NCBI GenBank assembly: GCA_023376005.1
Contig: CM042142.1
Location: 54,115,994 to 54,179,993 of the forward strand
Length of the DNA: 64,000 nt
From: Doryteuthis pealeii
Taxonomy: Eukaryota; Mollusca; Cephalopoda; Myopsida; Loliginidae
Direction: 5' to 3'
The notes under the pieces are model-generated. The model did no database searches, was not told the DNA's origin, and saw only the letters and a program-made list of their open reading frames with translations. Numbering within the stretch: position 1 is the first letter of the stretch; every line of letters starts with the position of its first letter. Of this stretch, positions 1 through 11,316 are shown piece after piece. Both the position numbers and the translations under genes were made by a program.

Positions 1-384
1 TATAGTGTGTATATGTGTGTATAATATGTATAGTGTGTATACATGTGTGTATAATATATATATAGAGTGTGTATGTGTGCGTGTATATGTGTGTATAATA
101 TATATATAGGGTGTGTATGTGTGCGTGTATATGTGTGTATATATATATAGGTGTGTATGTGTGCGTGAATATGTGTATAATATATATAGGGTGTGTATGT
201 GCGTGATTAAGTGTATATAATATATAGGGTGTATGTGTGCGTGGTTATGTGTATATAATATATAGGGTGTGTATGTGTGCGTGAATATGTGTATATAATA
301 TATAGTGTGTGAATGTATGCGTGAATGTGTGTATGTAATATATATAGTGTGTGTATATCTAGTGTATGTGTATATATTTCTATA

Positions 385-420
<36 letters not shown>

Positions 421-758
421 TATATTGTGTATATATATTGTGTATATATATATATACATAAAGTGTATATATAATATATATATATACATATATAATATAT
501 ATATGTGTATATATATTAGTGTATATATATATATATATGTGTGTATATATATATAGTACATAAAGTGTGTATATATATATATATGTGTGTATATATATAT
601 AGTACATAAAGTGTGTATATATATATATATGTGTGTGTATATATATATAGTACATAAAGTGTGTATATATATATATGTGTATATATATATATATAGTACA
701 TAAAGTGTATATATATATATATATATTGTGTGTATATATATAGTACATAAAGTGTGTA

Positions 759-796
<38 letters not shown>

Positions 797-843
797 GTGT
801 GTATATATATAATGTTTGTGCATGTATAAATATACAAAGCGTG

Positions 844-901
<58 letters not shown>

Positions 902-905
902 GTTT
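1..905. repeat. TA/TG-rich microsatellite and minisatellite block
   Basis: The whole stretch is alternating TATA and TGTG. Two higher-order units are visible. From about 60 to 360 a TG-rich unit of roughly 45-60 bp recurs, with GGTGTGTATGTGTGCGTG as its core. From about 540 to 760 a unit of roughly 45-58 bp recurs, marked by AGTACATAAAGTGTGTAT. The minus-strand open frame over 380-823 encodes only I/Y/T/H residues from this repeat and is not a gene. Confidence 0.9.
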
Positions 906-1266
906 TAATATACGTATGCGTGAACAGATTTCCAAATGCTTCTCCATATATGTAATTCTACACAACCATATGAAGTGTAATTAAAAATCATCGAGTGTGA
1001 AAATTCAGATTTAATTTTCAAATTCAAAATATGAAATTTAAATGAGGGCATATGCAAAAACCATCCAACTTATAAAATAAAATGAGGTCAAAATGTTTTA
1101 GTGCTAATTTGAACAAAAATTGTCAAACTAGCCTCGCTACTTTCGAACGAATTGCTTTTGGTGAAACACAGGTATATGCAAGTGCAGTACCCATCATATT
1201 CACCAGACACTCAGCTCCATGCAAGTTTTTCTCTTACCTAAACTTAATCATATCGGTAAGATTTTA
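906..1266. other. AT-rich sequence, nothing recognised
   Basis: No repeat, RNA or coding signal seen. A short plus-strand open frame at 1082-1336 runs into the adjacent SINE and has no recognisable domain. Confidence 0.5.
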
Positions 1267-1524
1267 TGACGTAGCAAGAAAGCATCCGCTTAGTAACCAC
1301 AAGGTTTCAGGTTCGATACTGGTCCCCGCTAACTGAGCGTATGAGTAGCACAGCTTAGGTAGTCTGATCTGTGCGGTAAAGTGTGTGGGGGCTGACAGTA
1401 GGTGTAGCGCCCCACTTCAGCACAGATAACCTCTCTGGTCTAGTGCTAGCGAAAAGGGGATAGATTCCCTCGCTATCCGGTTGATACCGACAATAGGCCA
1501 CTCCGCCAACTTTACTTACTTACA
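1267..1524 (+). mobile_element. tRNA-derived SINE, family 1 (A box decayed)
   Basis: This aligns to the better copy at 17423-17690. The tRNA-like head keeps a B box (GGTTCGATACT at about 1310-1320). The body contains the family blocks GCGTATGAGTAGCACAG and TCTGTGCGGTAAAGTG, and the copy ends with ACTTTACTTACTTAC. The A box is poorly preserved, so transcription by RNA polymerase III is unlikely. The family name is mine; I do not recognise a published SINE. Confidence 0.75.
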
Positions 1525-2586
1525 CGGAAGGCATTAAAAGATAAACAATGTCAAGAGTTTAAAAGGTGCTTCGACCCATGAAAAACTTACTGGAATAAGT
1601 GTCTTGAATGCTAGAATTAAAATATTTTCTAGTGAATTAACGTTTCATTTATTGTTCACTAGTTGTATTTTCCCGGCCTTGTCTAGGTTATACAGTATCC
1701 GGCTAAATTTAAGTATACACTTTTTAAATCTCATACTGTTCACCACTGGATAGCAGTACCTATCGCTCGATGTACTTATTGTGAAAGCGTTACTTCGAAA
1801 ATGTGTGCATATTAAGCCCCATTTACCAATAATTCAATAATAAAACTCTTTGAAAGAAATGTTTTCATTAATGCAAGTAGTCTAAATGAACAGAATGCTT
1901 GATATGGAAATTCACTAAATTTGCAAATTTATCGAAGTCATTCGCCTTAGCCTTTCCCCCCTATTTTCTCATACTACATACTGTTATTTGGTTCCTAGTG
2001 AGCCCAAATAAATCCAAGAGCAGATATAAATACCCCCCTTGGATTCCTCTAAAACATCTACACTATAAAAGTTTTGTTTTCCATTCTACATACACCTTCA
2101 GTTTTGATACTTTTTTAAAAACACATTTTTATACATCGAACTAGACTTTGAAAGAATATTGGATTACCTTTATAAGTTTGAGTATATGTTACTGTCTTAT
2201 TTAAAATGCTGGGTTTTTTTTAGGGGTTGGGGTCATATACATTGGTTTGTCAATAATTTCTTAGTCTAATACGAAAATGATCTAATTTATACAATAGATA
2301 TTGCATTATTAAACACAATTTCCTCCTTTGCTAATACATTAAACCAAATCATTCTTCATTAAACAAGCAGATCACACATTATACAATGAAAATCCCAAAC
2401 ATTATACAATGAAAATTTTAGATCAATATTCTTTTCGCAACTGTCAGGCTACGGATTTATTGATATTTATTCGTACATGAATGTTGACAAGCCTCAAAAG
2501 TTTTCCATTATAAACTCATTTTCTTGTTTTTTGTTTTTCTGTTTTAAAATGAATTTTGAAATTTCTTGAAATGTTCAAATTGAGAG

Positions 2587-2590
<4 letters not shown>
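1525..2590. other. AT-rich intergenic-like sequence, nothing recognised
   Basis: Low-complexity AT-rich DNA without visible repeat structure. A plus-strand frame at 1899-2144 (81 codons) has no recognisable motif. Confidence 0.5.
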
Positions 2591-2632
<42 letters not shown>

Positions 2633-2634
2633 TG

Positions 2635-2670
<36 letters not shown>
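2590..2670. repeat. (AC)n-(TA)n compound microsatellite
   Basis: About 40 bases of AC dinucleotide are followed by about 30 bases of TA. On the minus strand this is the 3' tail of the ribozyme-bearing SINE next to it. Confidence 0.95.
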
Positions 2671-2672
<2 letters not shown>

Positions 2673-2795
2673 ATCTACAGACAGTCCTGTTTCGACGTAT
2701 CACGTCCCTTAGTATGGCTAGACTTAGCAGGCTATCTGCAGCTAGGATCAAAATCCAACCAATTTTTCTTGTCAGTCGCTAACCACAGGCCATCA
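2670..2795 (-). mobile_element. tRNA-headed SINE family 3, decayed hammerhead
   Basis: Read on the minus strand this resembles the copies at 27601-27740 and 62496-62640. It has a tRNA-like head with A box near 2772-2792 and B box GATTTTGATCC near 2747-2757, then a linker containing TCTAGCCA. A hammerhead relic lies at about 2675-2716. Helix II survives as GACGT-GAT-ACGTC followed by GAAAC, but the core reads CTAAGG instead of CTGANGA, a G5A change with loss of one base. It ends in a TA tract like its relatives. Confidence 0.7.
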
Positions 2796-2934
2796 ACACC
2801 TCCATTGGTGGTAGAGAATTTATACAGATAAATACCTACAGAGAGCTCAACCTACCAGGGGCGGGGAGTACACACACACATACACACCCATAATGTGTGT
2901 GTAGGTCCAAAGTGGGTCTGATTTGGGATGTAAG

Positions 2935-3161
2935 TATTAAAGCCTATTATCGGTATCACCCGAATAACGAAAAAATCAACCCCTTTTCGCCAGACAATAG
3001 AAATTGTTTTTGCTGGTTTGGAGCGCCACACCTAGCATCAGTTACCAGATGCTTTACCGCCCAAGTCGAATTACCCGAGAAGTGCTGCTCATGTGCTGAG
3101 TTGGTGAGGAGTGGTATCGAACCCGGAATTTTGAAATTCCTAGGTGAACCGGCCCACTATT
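2935..3161 (-). mobile_element. tRNA-derived SINE family 1, A box deleted
   Basis: The minus-strand copy keeps the 3' body, the AGCAC/GCGGTAAAG blocks and the B box (GGTTCGATACC-like near 3112-3122). Between the B-box side and the GGGCCGGTT start it lacks the A-box segment seen at 17430-17450. This internal deletion suggests an old inactive copy. Confidence 0.7.
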
Positions 3162-3419
3162 GAAGTGTAGTGAATAAAAAAAATTCTGGCAAAATAAGAT
3201 TGGTCATGAACCCTAATCTCTCCTAACAAGTCCGATAGGTCATTACCCTCCAACTCCCAGTGCTGCTCTATTGTAACAGTGTAACACAACGCATGTTACA
3301 CTTGAAAGGAGATGGGCGCCGTAAAGTAAGCAACGTTACCTCTATACATGATATGAACTAGCGGTTTGGTAGGTTGCGCGAGGTGACTTGGAATAGTTAA
3401 ATATTGTCATCTATACCGC

Positions 3420-3423
<4 letters not shown>
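3162..3423. other. No feature recognised
   Basis: Moderately AT-rich, single-copy in this window, with no RNA or coding signal. Confidence 0.5.

Positions 3424-3464
<41 letters not shown>
3424..3464. repeat. (TA)n microsatellite
   Basis: About 40 bases of pure TA. Confidence 0.95.
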
Positions 3465-3465
<1 letters not shown>

Positions 3466-3483
3466 CAAACTTCTCATCCAGAC

Positions 3484-3540
3484 CAAGAAGGATGTGTCAT
3501 AACGAAGCACATGGTTTCTGATAACCTTCCCCTCAGAAAT
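3484..3540 (-). ncRNA. Possible hammerhead relic
   Basis: On the minus strand the order CTGAGGG, 11-nt stem-like segment, GAAACCATGTG resembles the segment at 37515-37585, which has CTGAGGA ... GAAACCATGGTA. Both are preceded on the plus strand by TGTGTCAT. A9 of the core and one half of the palindrome are lost. I infer a degraded relative and not an active ribozyme. Confidence 0.3.
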
Positions 3541-3605
3541 AAATTTAAAAAATTCTTTAATACATTTTCTTGTTGGTTAGGTCGGTCACTTTTCAGTACA
3601 CACGC

Positions 3606-3606
<1 letters not shown>

Positions 3607-3668
<62 letters not shown>

Positions 3669-3690
3669 CACTAATATATATATATATATA
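3607..3690. repeat. (TC)n-(TA)n compound microsatellite
   Basis: About 60 bases of TC with one TTT interruption, followed by a short TA tract. Confidence 0.95.
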
Positions 3691-4000
3691 AGACGAATCT
3701 GTGGTCTTTTATAGAGTTATCAGCTGAAATAAATTTATAATAGCCAAATGACGGCCTGCTGAGTTTTTTTTCCTTTATTGGAAGTGTAAATATTGCTCTG
3801 TATATAATCAACATACATTGAGCTCTCTTAGGGACTTGAAAGAAATCCTAATATAAATCTATAAGTGTACATCTGCATGGGCATACATTGTGAATATGAG
3901 GAGGATAAAGATCCCAAATAGAATCATCCCCAACTTACCTGTCTATTGGATATATATATATATATATATATATTTCGTAAAATCTTGGTATATGGGCAGA
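3691..4000. other. No feature recognised
   Basis: AT-rich sequence with a short TA run at 3951-3973 and no other structure. Confidence 0.5.
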
Positions 4001-5765
4001 GTACCGATAGAGAAATCTAAGGACTGATTGAACCCTGTGTATCGCAATTCCCTTTTATGGGTAAAAACGTATGAAAAGAAAATTCACGCATCAGAATTAG
4101 CAGATTTATTTAATTATCTAGTTTTAACATAGTTTTGAACGTTGAATCAACCATTTACATTGTAACAAGAAAAAGGACGGCATTATCAATCCTTTTTCGG
4201 CATGTTTCTATCTGTCTATCTATCGATATATCTTCTCCCGGCCTGATTTCATTCATCTTTTTCAGCATCTTTTTTATCTTGTCTGGCATGTTTTAGTCTG
4301 TCTATCTTTTTTACATGTTTTTGTTTATTTATGGCATGTTTCTTTTTATTTATCTATCTCTTTTCACGGCTTTTCACTATCAATATATCTTTTTCCAGCA
4401 TGTTTCTATCTGTCTATCTCTAGATATATCTTTTTTCCGGCATTTTTCTATCAATATATCCTTTCCAGCATCTGTATCTATCAATATATCTTTTTCCAGC
4501 ATGTATCTATCTGTCTGTCTATCGATATATCTTTTTTCCAGCATCTTGCTATCTGTCTGTCTATCGATATATCTTTTTCCAGCATCTTGCTATCTCTATC
4601 TGTCTATCGATATATCTTTTTTCCAGCATCTTGCTATCTGTCTGTCTATCGATATATCTTTTTCCAGCATCTTGCTATCTGTCTATCGATATATATATCT
4701 TTTTTCCGCATTTTCTATCTGTCTACGATATATATATCTTTTTCCAGCATGTTTCTATCTATCTGTCTATCGATATATCTTTTTTTCCAGCATCTTTCTA
4801 TCTGTCTATCGAATCTTTTTTCCAGCATCTTTCTATCTGTTATCTATTTTTCCAGCATCTATCTGTCTATCAATATATCTTTTTCCAGCATCTTTCTATC
4901 TGTCTATCGATATATCTTTTTTCCAGCATCTTTCTATCTATCTATCGATATCTTTTTTCCAGCATCTTTCTATCTATCTGTCTATCGATATATCTTTTTT
5001 CCAGCATCTTTCTATCTATCTGTCTATCGATATATCTTTTTTCCAGCATCTTCTATCTATCTGTCTATCGATATATATATCTATTTTTTCCAGCATCTTT
5101 CTATCTATCTGTCTATCGATATATCTTTTTCCCAGCATCTTTCTATCTATCTGTCTATCGATATATCTTTTTTCCAGCATCTTTCTATCTATCTGTCTAT
5201 CGATATATCTTTTTTCCAGCATCTTTCTATCTATCTGTCTATCATATCTTTTTTCCAGATCTTTCTATCTATCTCTCTGTCGATATATCTTTTTTCCAGC
5301 ATGTTTCTCTCTATCTCTCTATCGATATATCTTTTTCCAGCATGTTTCTCTCTATCTGTCTATCGATATATCTTTTTCCAGCATGTTTCTCTCTATCTCT
5401 CTATCTCTCTATCGATATATCTTTTTTCCAGCATGTATCTATCTGTCTATCTATTGATATATCTTTTTTCCAGCATGGTTCTATCTCTCTGTCTATCGAT
5501 ATATCTTTTTTCCAGCATGTTTCTATTTCTCAGTCCATCTATCGATATATCTTTTTCCAGCATGTTTCTCTCAGTCTATCTATCGATATATCTTTTTTCC
5601 CAGCATGTATCTATCTGTCTATCTATCGATATAGCTTTTTTCCAGCATGTATCTATCTGTCTATCTATCGATATAGCTTTTTCCAGCATGTTTCTCTCAG
5701 CCCATCTATCGATATATCTTTTTTCCAGCATGTTTCTCTCAGTCTATCTATCGATATATCTTTAT
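4000..5765 (-). repeat. Left arm of inverted minisatellite pair (array 1)
   Basis: Positions 4000-4190 are the reverse complement of roughly 13600-13795, including GGTTGATTCAACGTTC and the flank GGTTCAATCAGTCC. Positions 4190-5765 are a tandem array of 36-44 bp units built from TTTTTCCAGCAT, TTTCTATCTATC and TGTCTATCGATATATC. It is related to, but diverged from, the array at 11736-13580, which lies in the opposite orientation about 6 kb away. The unit has no stop codon in the frames read, so frames of 380, 395 and 378 codons overlap on the plus strand. These are repeat translations and not genes. Confidence 0.9.
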
Positions 5766-5890
5766 AGCAGGTAACAAATACTTTATATTTGCCTCTAACT
5801 TATTAGATAGATATAAACATAGACATATGCATTCTATGGTCATATATGTACAAAAAGATACATACACAAACATGTCTAGAAATATTTATA
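5766..5890. other. Short AT-rich spacer
   Basis: Nothing recognised. Confidence 0.5.
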
Positions 5891-5892
5891 TT

Positions 5893-6175
5893 TATTTACC
5901 AATCCTTCCGCACGAGCTGGATGTGACTCAAGATCTCTTAAACGGAGATTAATAGATTTGTATTCAGTTTTCCTTCTCCTTGACTGGTTGTCATACCTAG
6001 GTGAAAAGCCCAGTCTGACCAAGTATCTATCCATAGCAGGAGGAGGAATAATTGGATTCATGCCTTTCTCAAATACATTAGAGCTATGTGAAATTCTACT
6101 AGCGTCATCCAGGAATTGAACTCGGATAGCCGTGTTCATTTCGTACAACGGTAACCGCTATACACTAGCGCCTCT
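5893..6175 (-). mobile_element. tRNA-derived SINE, family 2
   Basis: Minus-strand copy of the element best seen at 22152-22433. The 3' end carries GCACGAGCTGGATGTGAC, then the GAAGGAAAA block, the GATAGATACTT equivalent of the GGGTAAATAGTA block, and a tRNA-like head at about 6090-6175 with a B-box-like GAGTTCAATTCC. Family 2 is distinct from family 1 in both head and body. Confidence 0.75.
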
Positions 6176-6183
6176 AAACACAG

Positions 6184-6258
6184 AACTATAACTGTCACAG
6201 AGCTAGTGTGGATCGAACTCACTATCAGTTGCTTCGGAGACTTAACTACAAACACCTC
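6184..6258 (-). other. tRNA-like fragment, unassigned
   Basis: The minus strand contains a B-box-like GAGTTCGATCC near 6207-6217 and a possible A-box segment near 6235-6250, directly before SINE family 2. It may be a truncated SINE head. No complete cloverleaf was found. Confidence 0.35.
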
Positions 6259-6273
6259 CATAGGAAATTCACC

Positions 6274-6275
<2 letters not shown>

Positions 6276-6320
<45 letters not shown>

Positions 6321-6331
6321 TATATATATAT
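6276..6331. repeat. (TA)n microsatellite
   Basis: About 55 bases of TA with one AATA interruption. Confidence 0.95.
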
Positions 6332-6584
6332 TAAAGTAAAAGTAAAGTCGTCGGGGTGGCCTAAAGTCGGTATCGGCCAATCAGCAAGGAAGTATATCCC
6401 CTTTTCACTAGCTTAGACCAAGGAGATTGTTTTTTACGTCTGAGGTGGAGCACCATACCTACCATCAGCTCCTTACTTTACCGCACAGATCCTTGTGCTA
6501 CTCATACGCTGAGTTGGCGAGCGCCGGTATCGAACTAGGAACCTTGTGGTTTCTAGCCGAACGCTCTACCAGACAGATAATCAC
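6332..6584 (-). mobile_element. tRNA-derived SINE, family 1
   Basis: Minus-strand copy. It begins with GTCGTCGGGGTGGCCTAAAG (3' end of the element) and ends in the tRNA-like head, with B box GGTATCGAACTAGG read in reverse and a degenerate A box at 6564-6584. It is close in sequence to the copy at 17423-17690. Confidence 0.8.
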
Positions 6585-6685
6585 ACGAACATCTCACACA
6601 TTTATATATCACATGCAGACCACACACAATATGTGCTTGCGTGGTGTGTGTGATATATATATCTCGAATGCACACATATATATCA

Positions 6686-6727
<42 letters not shown>

Positions 6728-6856
6728 CAGCAAAGCATATATGTGAATATAGAAATAAAAAAAATAAAAAATCACCCATAATTTTTATCTTCTCCCCCCC
6801 CCTTACCCACCCAATCCCATTGCCTTTATCCCCCTCTTTCACCCTCTTTATTCATA

Positions 6857-6893
<37 letters not shown>

Positions 6894-7118
6894 TTTCATA
6901 TGTTGGTCTGTATGTTGTATACTCATGTGTATGTATGTGCGTTTATGTATATGTATGTTTACGTATATGTATATTTGTGTTCATATGTTCCACGTATGAG
7001 GTTACATGTGTATGTGTATTTATGTGTGTATGTACTCATGTACGTATATATTCATGTTTTTATATGTATGTATATGCAGCTATACATATGTATGTATATA
7101 TATATATATATTATGTAT
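6585..7118. repeat. TG/TA-rich low-complexity block
   Basis: Includes TA runs at 6690-6725 and 6857-6892, a C-rich pyrimidine patch at 6790-6845, and degenerate (TATGTG)n from 6900 to 7110. Frames here are repeat translations. Confidence 0.85.
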
Positions 7119-7640
7119 ATATATGCGAGATGAATTATTTCTAATCCACCGTATGCTGAAATACATGTGTTTAAAGATGACAATGTCGATGAATATGTTC
7201 AAATATCTTCGTAAAAGTATTTAGACTTTCATTCATATATATGTATGAATGGAAGCCTATATTCTTTTACCTAGATAGTTTAGATTAGGAACATGCTGAT
7301 ATGTGTAAGTGTGTTTTAATCATGTGTATACATACGAATTGGTTTTGAAATGTGAATTGTGCGTGTGTGAGCGTGTTTTTAATTCTAAACTCAACTTTGT
7401 GAATCAAGATACAGTCACTTGTGTTAAGGCGTATATCTACACCTGCAGATAGAGAGACAGAGAGATGTTAGTTAACAGAGATGGATAGGAAGAGAAAACG
7501 GGTCAATTGAGAGGGAGAGAGAGAGAGAGCGGGGGATGACAGGAATTGCATATGCCTTGGCCCGTGTGTTCGTCTGTCGCCTGACCGATGCCTGTCTCCA
7601 TCATCGACGCTAATAGCAACATGGAAGGCAAAGAAAACGG
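7119..7640. other. Single-copy-like start of block A, no gene
   Basis: AT-rich DNA with a GA-rich patch near 7450-7540. Nothing else is recognised. Confidence 0.5.
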
Positions 7641-8031
7641 ATCAAACGACAACACACGTACACACACACACACACACACGTGTACACACATACGTGTGTA
7701 TGTGTGTGTGTACGTGTGTATTGACAGTATTGTGCCTGTTTGTCACTGCACAGCTTTTCTTGGTGATCGATTTTCAAAAACATTCTCTCTCTTTCTCTCG
7801 TCCTCTTCCACTCTCTCTCTCTCTCTCTCACTCTCTCACTCTCTCTCTCTCTCTCTCTCTCTCTTGACCTCTTTTTTTCCTTTCTCTCTCACTTTCCACC
7901 TTCTTGTCCTTGTTTTCTTCTCTCTCTGTCCTCTTTTCTTTAACCTCTCTGTCTCTGTCTCGCTTCCTACCTCCCACTTTTTTATCCTCTCCTCTTTTAT
8001 ATCTCTATTGTCTCTCTTCTCTTTTATTCTG

Positions 8032-8063
<32 letters not shown>

Positions 8064-8075
8064 CTCTCTCTCCTT

Positions 8076-8133
<58 letters not shown>

Positions 8134-8225
8134 CTCTCTTCTCTCTCTCTTTCTGTCTCTCTTCTCTCTCTCTCTCTCTTCTCTCTCTCTTTCTGTCTCT
8201 CTGTCTCTCTCTTCCTCTCTTTTCT

Positions 8226-8261
<36 letters not shown>

Positions 8262-8350
8262 CTATTCTCTCTTCTCTCTCTCCGTTTCTCCCCTCTCCCT
8301 ACCTCCCTCCCTCTCTCTATCTCTCCTCTCTATCGCTCTCTGTCCATTCT

Positions 8351-8414
<64 letters not shown>

Positions 8415-8445
8415 ATTATCTATCTATCTATCTATCTATATATAT
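7640..8445. repeat. AC/TG tracts and long polypyrimidine (CT)n region
   Basis: AC and TG runs at 7648-7720 are followed by a CT-dominated polypyrimidine stretch from about 7785 to 8420 that ends in (TATC)n and TA. The plus frame 7588-8832 (414 codons) and an overlapping one at 7904-8449 encode almost only Ser and Leu and are artefacts of CT repetition. Long homopurine-homopyrimidine DNA can form triplexes; that is general knowledge and not shown here. Confidence 0.9.
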
Positions 8446-9301
8446 ATAAAAATGATGAGAATCTTTCTCCTCTTCCCACTCTGTGAGTCTGGCGGCGCCT
8501 CACACTCCATAAAATCCCAACTGCTTCCCTCTCAGACACATTGTTGCTGTTGCTTGCTTTTTCCTTTGTTCGTATTTTTCGGTGCATATCTTTCACACAA
8601 GCCCAACACACGGCTCTTTATTGATGGATCTGTGTCTACAACACACACACACACACACACACACACGCTCCTGCACATGCAGACATGTGCGGCGGAATGC
8701 TCTGTCTGTCTAGGCGTCTGTGTATGTGTGTGTGTGTGTGTGTGTGTGCGCGCGCCTTTATCCCAGCCGCTTAAAATGTCGACGCTTTTTAAAATGAATA
8801 CGTGTATATTCATGATAATTCAAATATTTTAAAGTTTAAATTCATTATTATTAAATAATCAATATTAATAATAAACTATCAAATGGCGAATTAAACTTTG
8901 ACCCCAATTTCTTCACGAGGTGTCTGTCATTTGGGCTATCTGTAAAAATTGACTTTACATTTCAGAATCTCTCGCTTTTCCTCTCTTATATATATATGAG
9001 GAGTACTGAAAAATTCGCGGTCCAACCAAGACGAGATAAACCTAGATACATGTTATTGTACATATTCATCCCCCAGTTCAAAACACTTGTCACATTGTCT
9101 TTTTAATCCAACAAAATCCTATAATTCCTTTTTTAAAAAAATGGGGATTCTCTTCTTGGTGAGATCGAGAGCTTTTCGGGCGGTACCTCCTTGTGTGCGT
9201 GCATGTATAATGTGTGTGTAGAATGTATATAGATGTGTGTGTGATATATGTCTACTTGTGTGTGTGAGTGATTTTTGGGAGGAGTATACGTGTGTTTGTG
9301 G
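8446..9301. other. AT-rich spacer with AC and GT microsatellites
   Basis: AC run at 8640-8666 and GT run at 8721-8750, otherwise AT-rich with no gene. Bases up to about 8972 are also present, inverted, at 42152-44070. Confidence 0.7.
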
Positions 9302-9580
9302 AGGCGCGTGGTGTAATTGTTAGTCGTAGGAAATAGACTTGTCGATTCCAGTTCAAATCCTGGACGAAGCTGCTTGCATTTCACGTAGCGCTTATACCGT
9401 TGGGAAAGGTATGAATCCAACATGCTCTTTCCAGCTAGGGGTAAATAGTAGGGCAGTCTGAGCTCTAACACATTGGCTAGGTAACCAGTGTAGAAGAAGG
9501 AAAACAATGAATTCAAACCTGTTAAACTCCACTTAATAAATTGATATTGTGTCACATCCTGCTCGTGCGGAGGGTTGGTA
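9302..9580 (+). mobile_element. tRNA-derived SINE, family 2
   Basis: The head begins GGCGCGTGGTGTAATTGTTA (A-box-like), with B-box-like CAGTTCAAATCC at about 9350-9361. The body contains GGGAAAGGTATGAATCCAAC and GGGTAAATAGTAGGGCAG, and the 3' end is GTCACATCCTGCTCGTGCGG followed by a TA/TG tail. A corresponding copy lies at 46281-46560. Confidence 0.8.
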
Positions 9581-9614
<34 letters not shown>

Positions 9615-10495
9615 CTGTCTGTGTTGGTTTGTCAGGTGTGTGGGTGCAATGTTGGGTTTCGGGGGAGGGGCGATATATGTGTGCGTTTGTAAGGTGTGTA
9701 TGATTATGCGTATTTTTGATATATACATTTGTGTGTTTGTGAGGTGTATGTGTGGGATATATATTGGTGTGTTTGTGAGGTGTATGATATGTGGATGTGT
9801 TTGTGATATATATGTGAGGTGTGTGATATGTGTTTGTAATATATATATATATATTATATATATATATATATATGAGTGTGGATGTGTTTGTGATATATAT
9901 AGAGTGTGGATGTGTTTGTATATATATATATGAGTGTGGATGTGTTTTGTGATATATATATATATATATATGAGTGTGGATGTGTTTGTGATATATATTA
10001 TATATATATGAGTGTGGATGTGTTTGTGATATATATATATATATATGAGTGTGGATGTGTTTGTGATATATATATATATATATGAGTGTGGATGTGTTTG
10101 TGATATATATATATATGAGTGTGGATGTGTTTGTGATATATATATATATGATGTGTGATGTTGTTTGTTATATATATATATATATACAGTGTGTGTGTGT
10201 GTTTGATATACATTAAGTGTGTGTGTGTGTGTGTTTGATATACATTAAGTGTGTTTGTGAGGTGTATGCGATATACATTTGTGTGTGAGGTGTGTATGTT
10301 ATATACATAGTGTATGTGTGAGTGTGAAATGAGTGCGTATGTTTGTGATGTCCATAGTGTGTGTTTATGAGGTGTGATATATATATATATGTGTGTGTGT
10401 ATGATATACATGTGTTTTTTGTGGCGTGCGTATGTGTATGTTTGTGATGTACATAGTGTGAGTGTGTGTTTATGAGGTGTGATATATATATATTA

Positions 10496-10527
<32 letters not shown>

Positions 10528-10530
10528 GCG
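9581..10530. repeat. TG/TA minisatellite region, A-specific expansion
   Basis: From about 9880 to 10150 a unit of roughly 30-40 bp is repeated about eight or nine times. Its constant part is GAGTGTGGATGTGTTTGTGA, joined by variable TA runs. From 10185 to 10500 related TGTG/ATATACAT sequence follows. Block B lacks the GAGTGTGGATG expansion but has expanded a different unit at 46975-47235. Confidence 0.85.
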
Positions 10531-10921
10531 TGTGTGTACTAGAGACAGACAGATGAGATGTGTGTGTGCGCGTGTGATTTGTGTATGTGTGTGTGCAAAA
10601 GTAAATTGTTTACATGCACATACGGAAACACTCATTGATGTGCATCCATATGAGTGTTTCCATAGGTGTATGTAGACAATGTACTAAACTCTACATTATC
10701 CGGCACTAGGCTATATGCCGCAATATCGAAATAAGAACATGTTGCGCCATGTTTCTGTCTGAGAAAACATCTACATCTATACAGAAAACATTGGTATGAA
10801 TCCATATAACTCACATAGGTGCACACACACATACACATAAATTCACACACACACACACAGGTGTGCTTATGTTTCTTGCGAGAGCAGATGAGTGTGTATG
10901 AGCATACAATATAATATATAT

Positions 10922-10955
<34 letters not shown>

Positions 10956-10961
10956 AAATGA
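10531..10961. other. Spacer, no gene
   Basis: Mixed sequence with a TA run at 10911-10955. Nothing else is recognised. Confidence 0.5.
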
Positions 10962-11095
10962 TGAAATGAAAAATAAAGAAAGAAAATGTTGAATGGATAA
11001 AATAGATTTATTTTACTGACACGTGTTTCTAAATATTTTTAAAATAAATTCTATTTTATCCATTCAACATTTTCCTTCCTTTATTTTTCATTTCA
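10962..11095. repeat. Inverted repeat, about 50-bp arms
   Basis: Left arm about 10962-11014 and right arm about 11041-11095 are near-perfect reverse complements. Key segments are AAAATGTTGAATGGATAAAA and its complement TTTTATCCATTCAACATTTT. The spacer of about 26 bases contains ACACGTGT. It is conserved at 47742-47875. It may be a palindromic MITE remnant. Confidence 0.8.
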
Positions 11096-11155
11096 ACATA
11101 CCGTCGGTTTCGCTTCTATTTTCAACTTATATATGTTAGTAGAGGAAAAGAGTTA

Positions 11156-11199
11156 AGGATCTACCATGGTTTCAATCCAAAAGATTTCATCAGGACCCT
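11156..11199 (-). ncRNA. Hammerhead ribozyme (complete core)
   Basis: Minus-strand order: helix I 5' strand AGGGTC, core CTGATGA, helix II AATC with loop TTTTG and GATT, then GAA, helix III palindrome ACCATGGT, cleavage nucleotide A, helix I 3' strand GATCCT. Every conserved position is present (C3 U4 G5 A6 G8 A9, G12 A13 A14 A15.1, U16.1, H17=A). Helix I pairs over 6 bp with one G-U. Predicted self-cleavage falls after the A at 11162. Helix II starts with A-U, where G-C is usual, so activity is uncertain. The palindromic helix III suggests dimeric action. Confidence 0.7.
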
Positions 11200-11254
11200 A
11201 CCCTATACTCAAGTACGTCGATGTAATTCCTTAGTTAAACTTAAAGTATAGGGT

Positions 11255-11298
11255 AGTGTCCCAAAGAAATCATTTGGGATTGAAACCATGGTAAACCC
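11255..11298 (+). ncRNA. Hammerhead relic in opposite arm
   Basis: The plus strand keeps GAAACCATGGTA and a pairable helix II region, but the core reads CCAAAGA (U4C and G5A). The helix I partners no longer match next to the core. Read as a decayed partner of the 11156-11199 ribozyme. Confidence 0.5.
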
Positions 11299-11316
11299 TT
11301 AACTCTTTTCCTCTAC

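Larger units (their letters stand above)
11139..11316. repeat. Inverted repeat with hammerhead-bearing arms
   Basis: Arms at 11139-11213 and 11240-11316 are imperfect reverse complements sharing GTAGAGGAAAAGAGTTAAGG, GGTTTCAATCC and CCCTATACT, with a loop of about 26 bases. The minus strand of the left arm encodes a complete hammerhead. The plus strand of the right arm carries the same motif with core mutations (CCAAAGA in place of CTGATGA). It is conserved at about 47918-48091. Confidence 0.85.

Noticed and set aside
4315..5774. Long plus-strand frames of 378-395 codons rich in YLSIDISF
   Set aside because: They translate a 36-44 bp minisatellite in several frames at once, with no start context, domain or non-repeat sequence.
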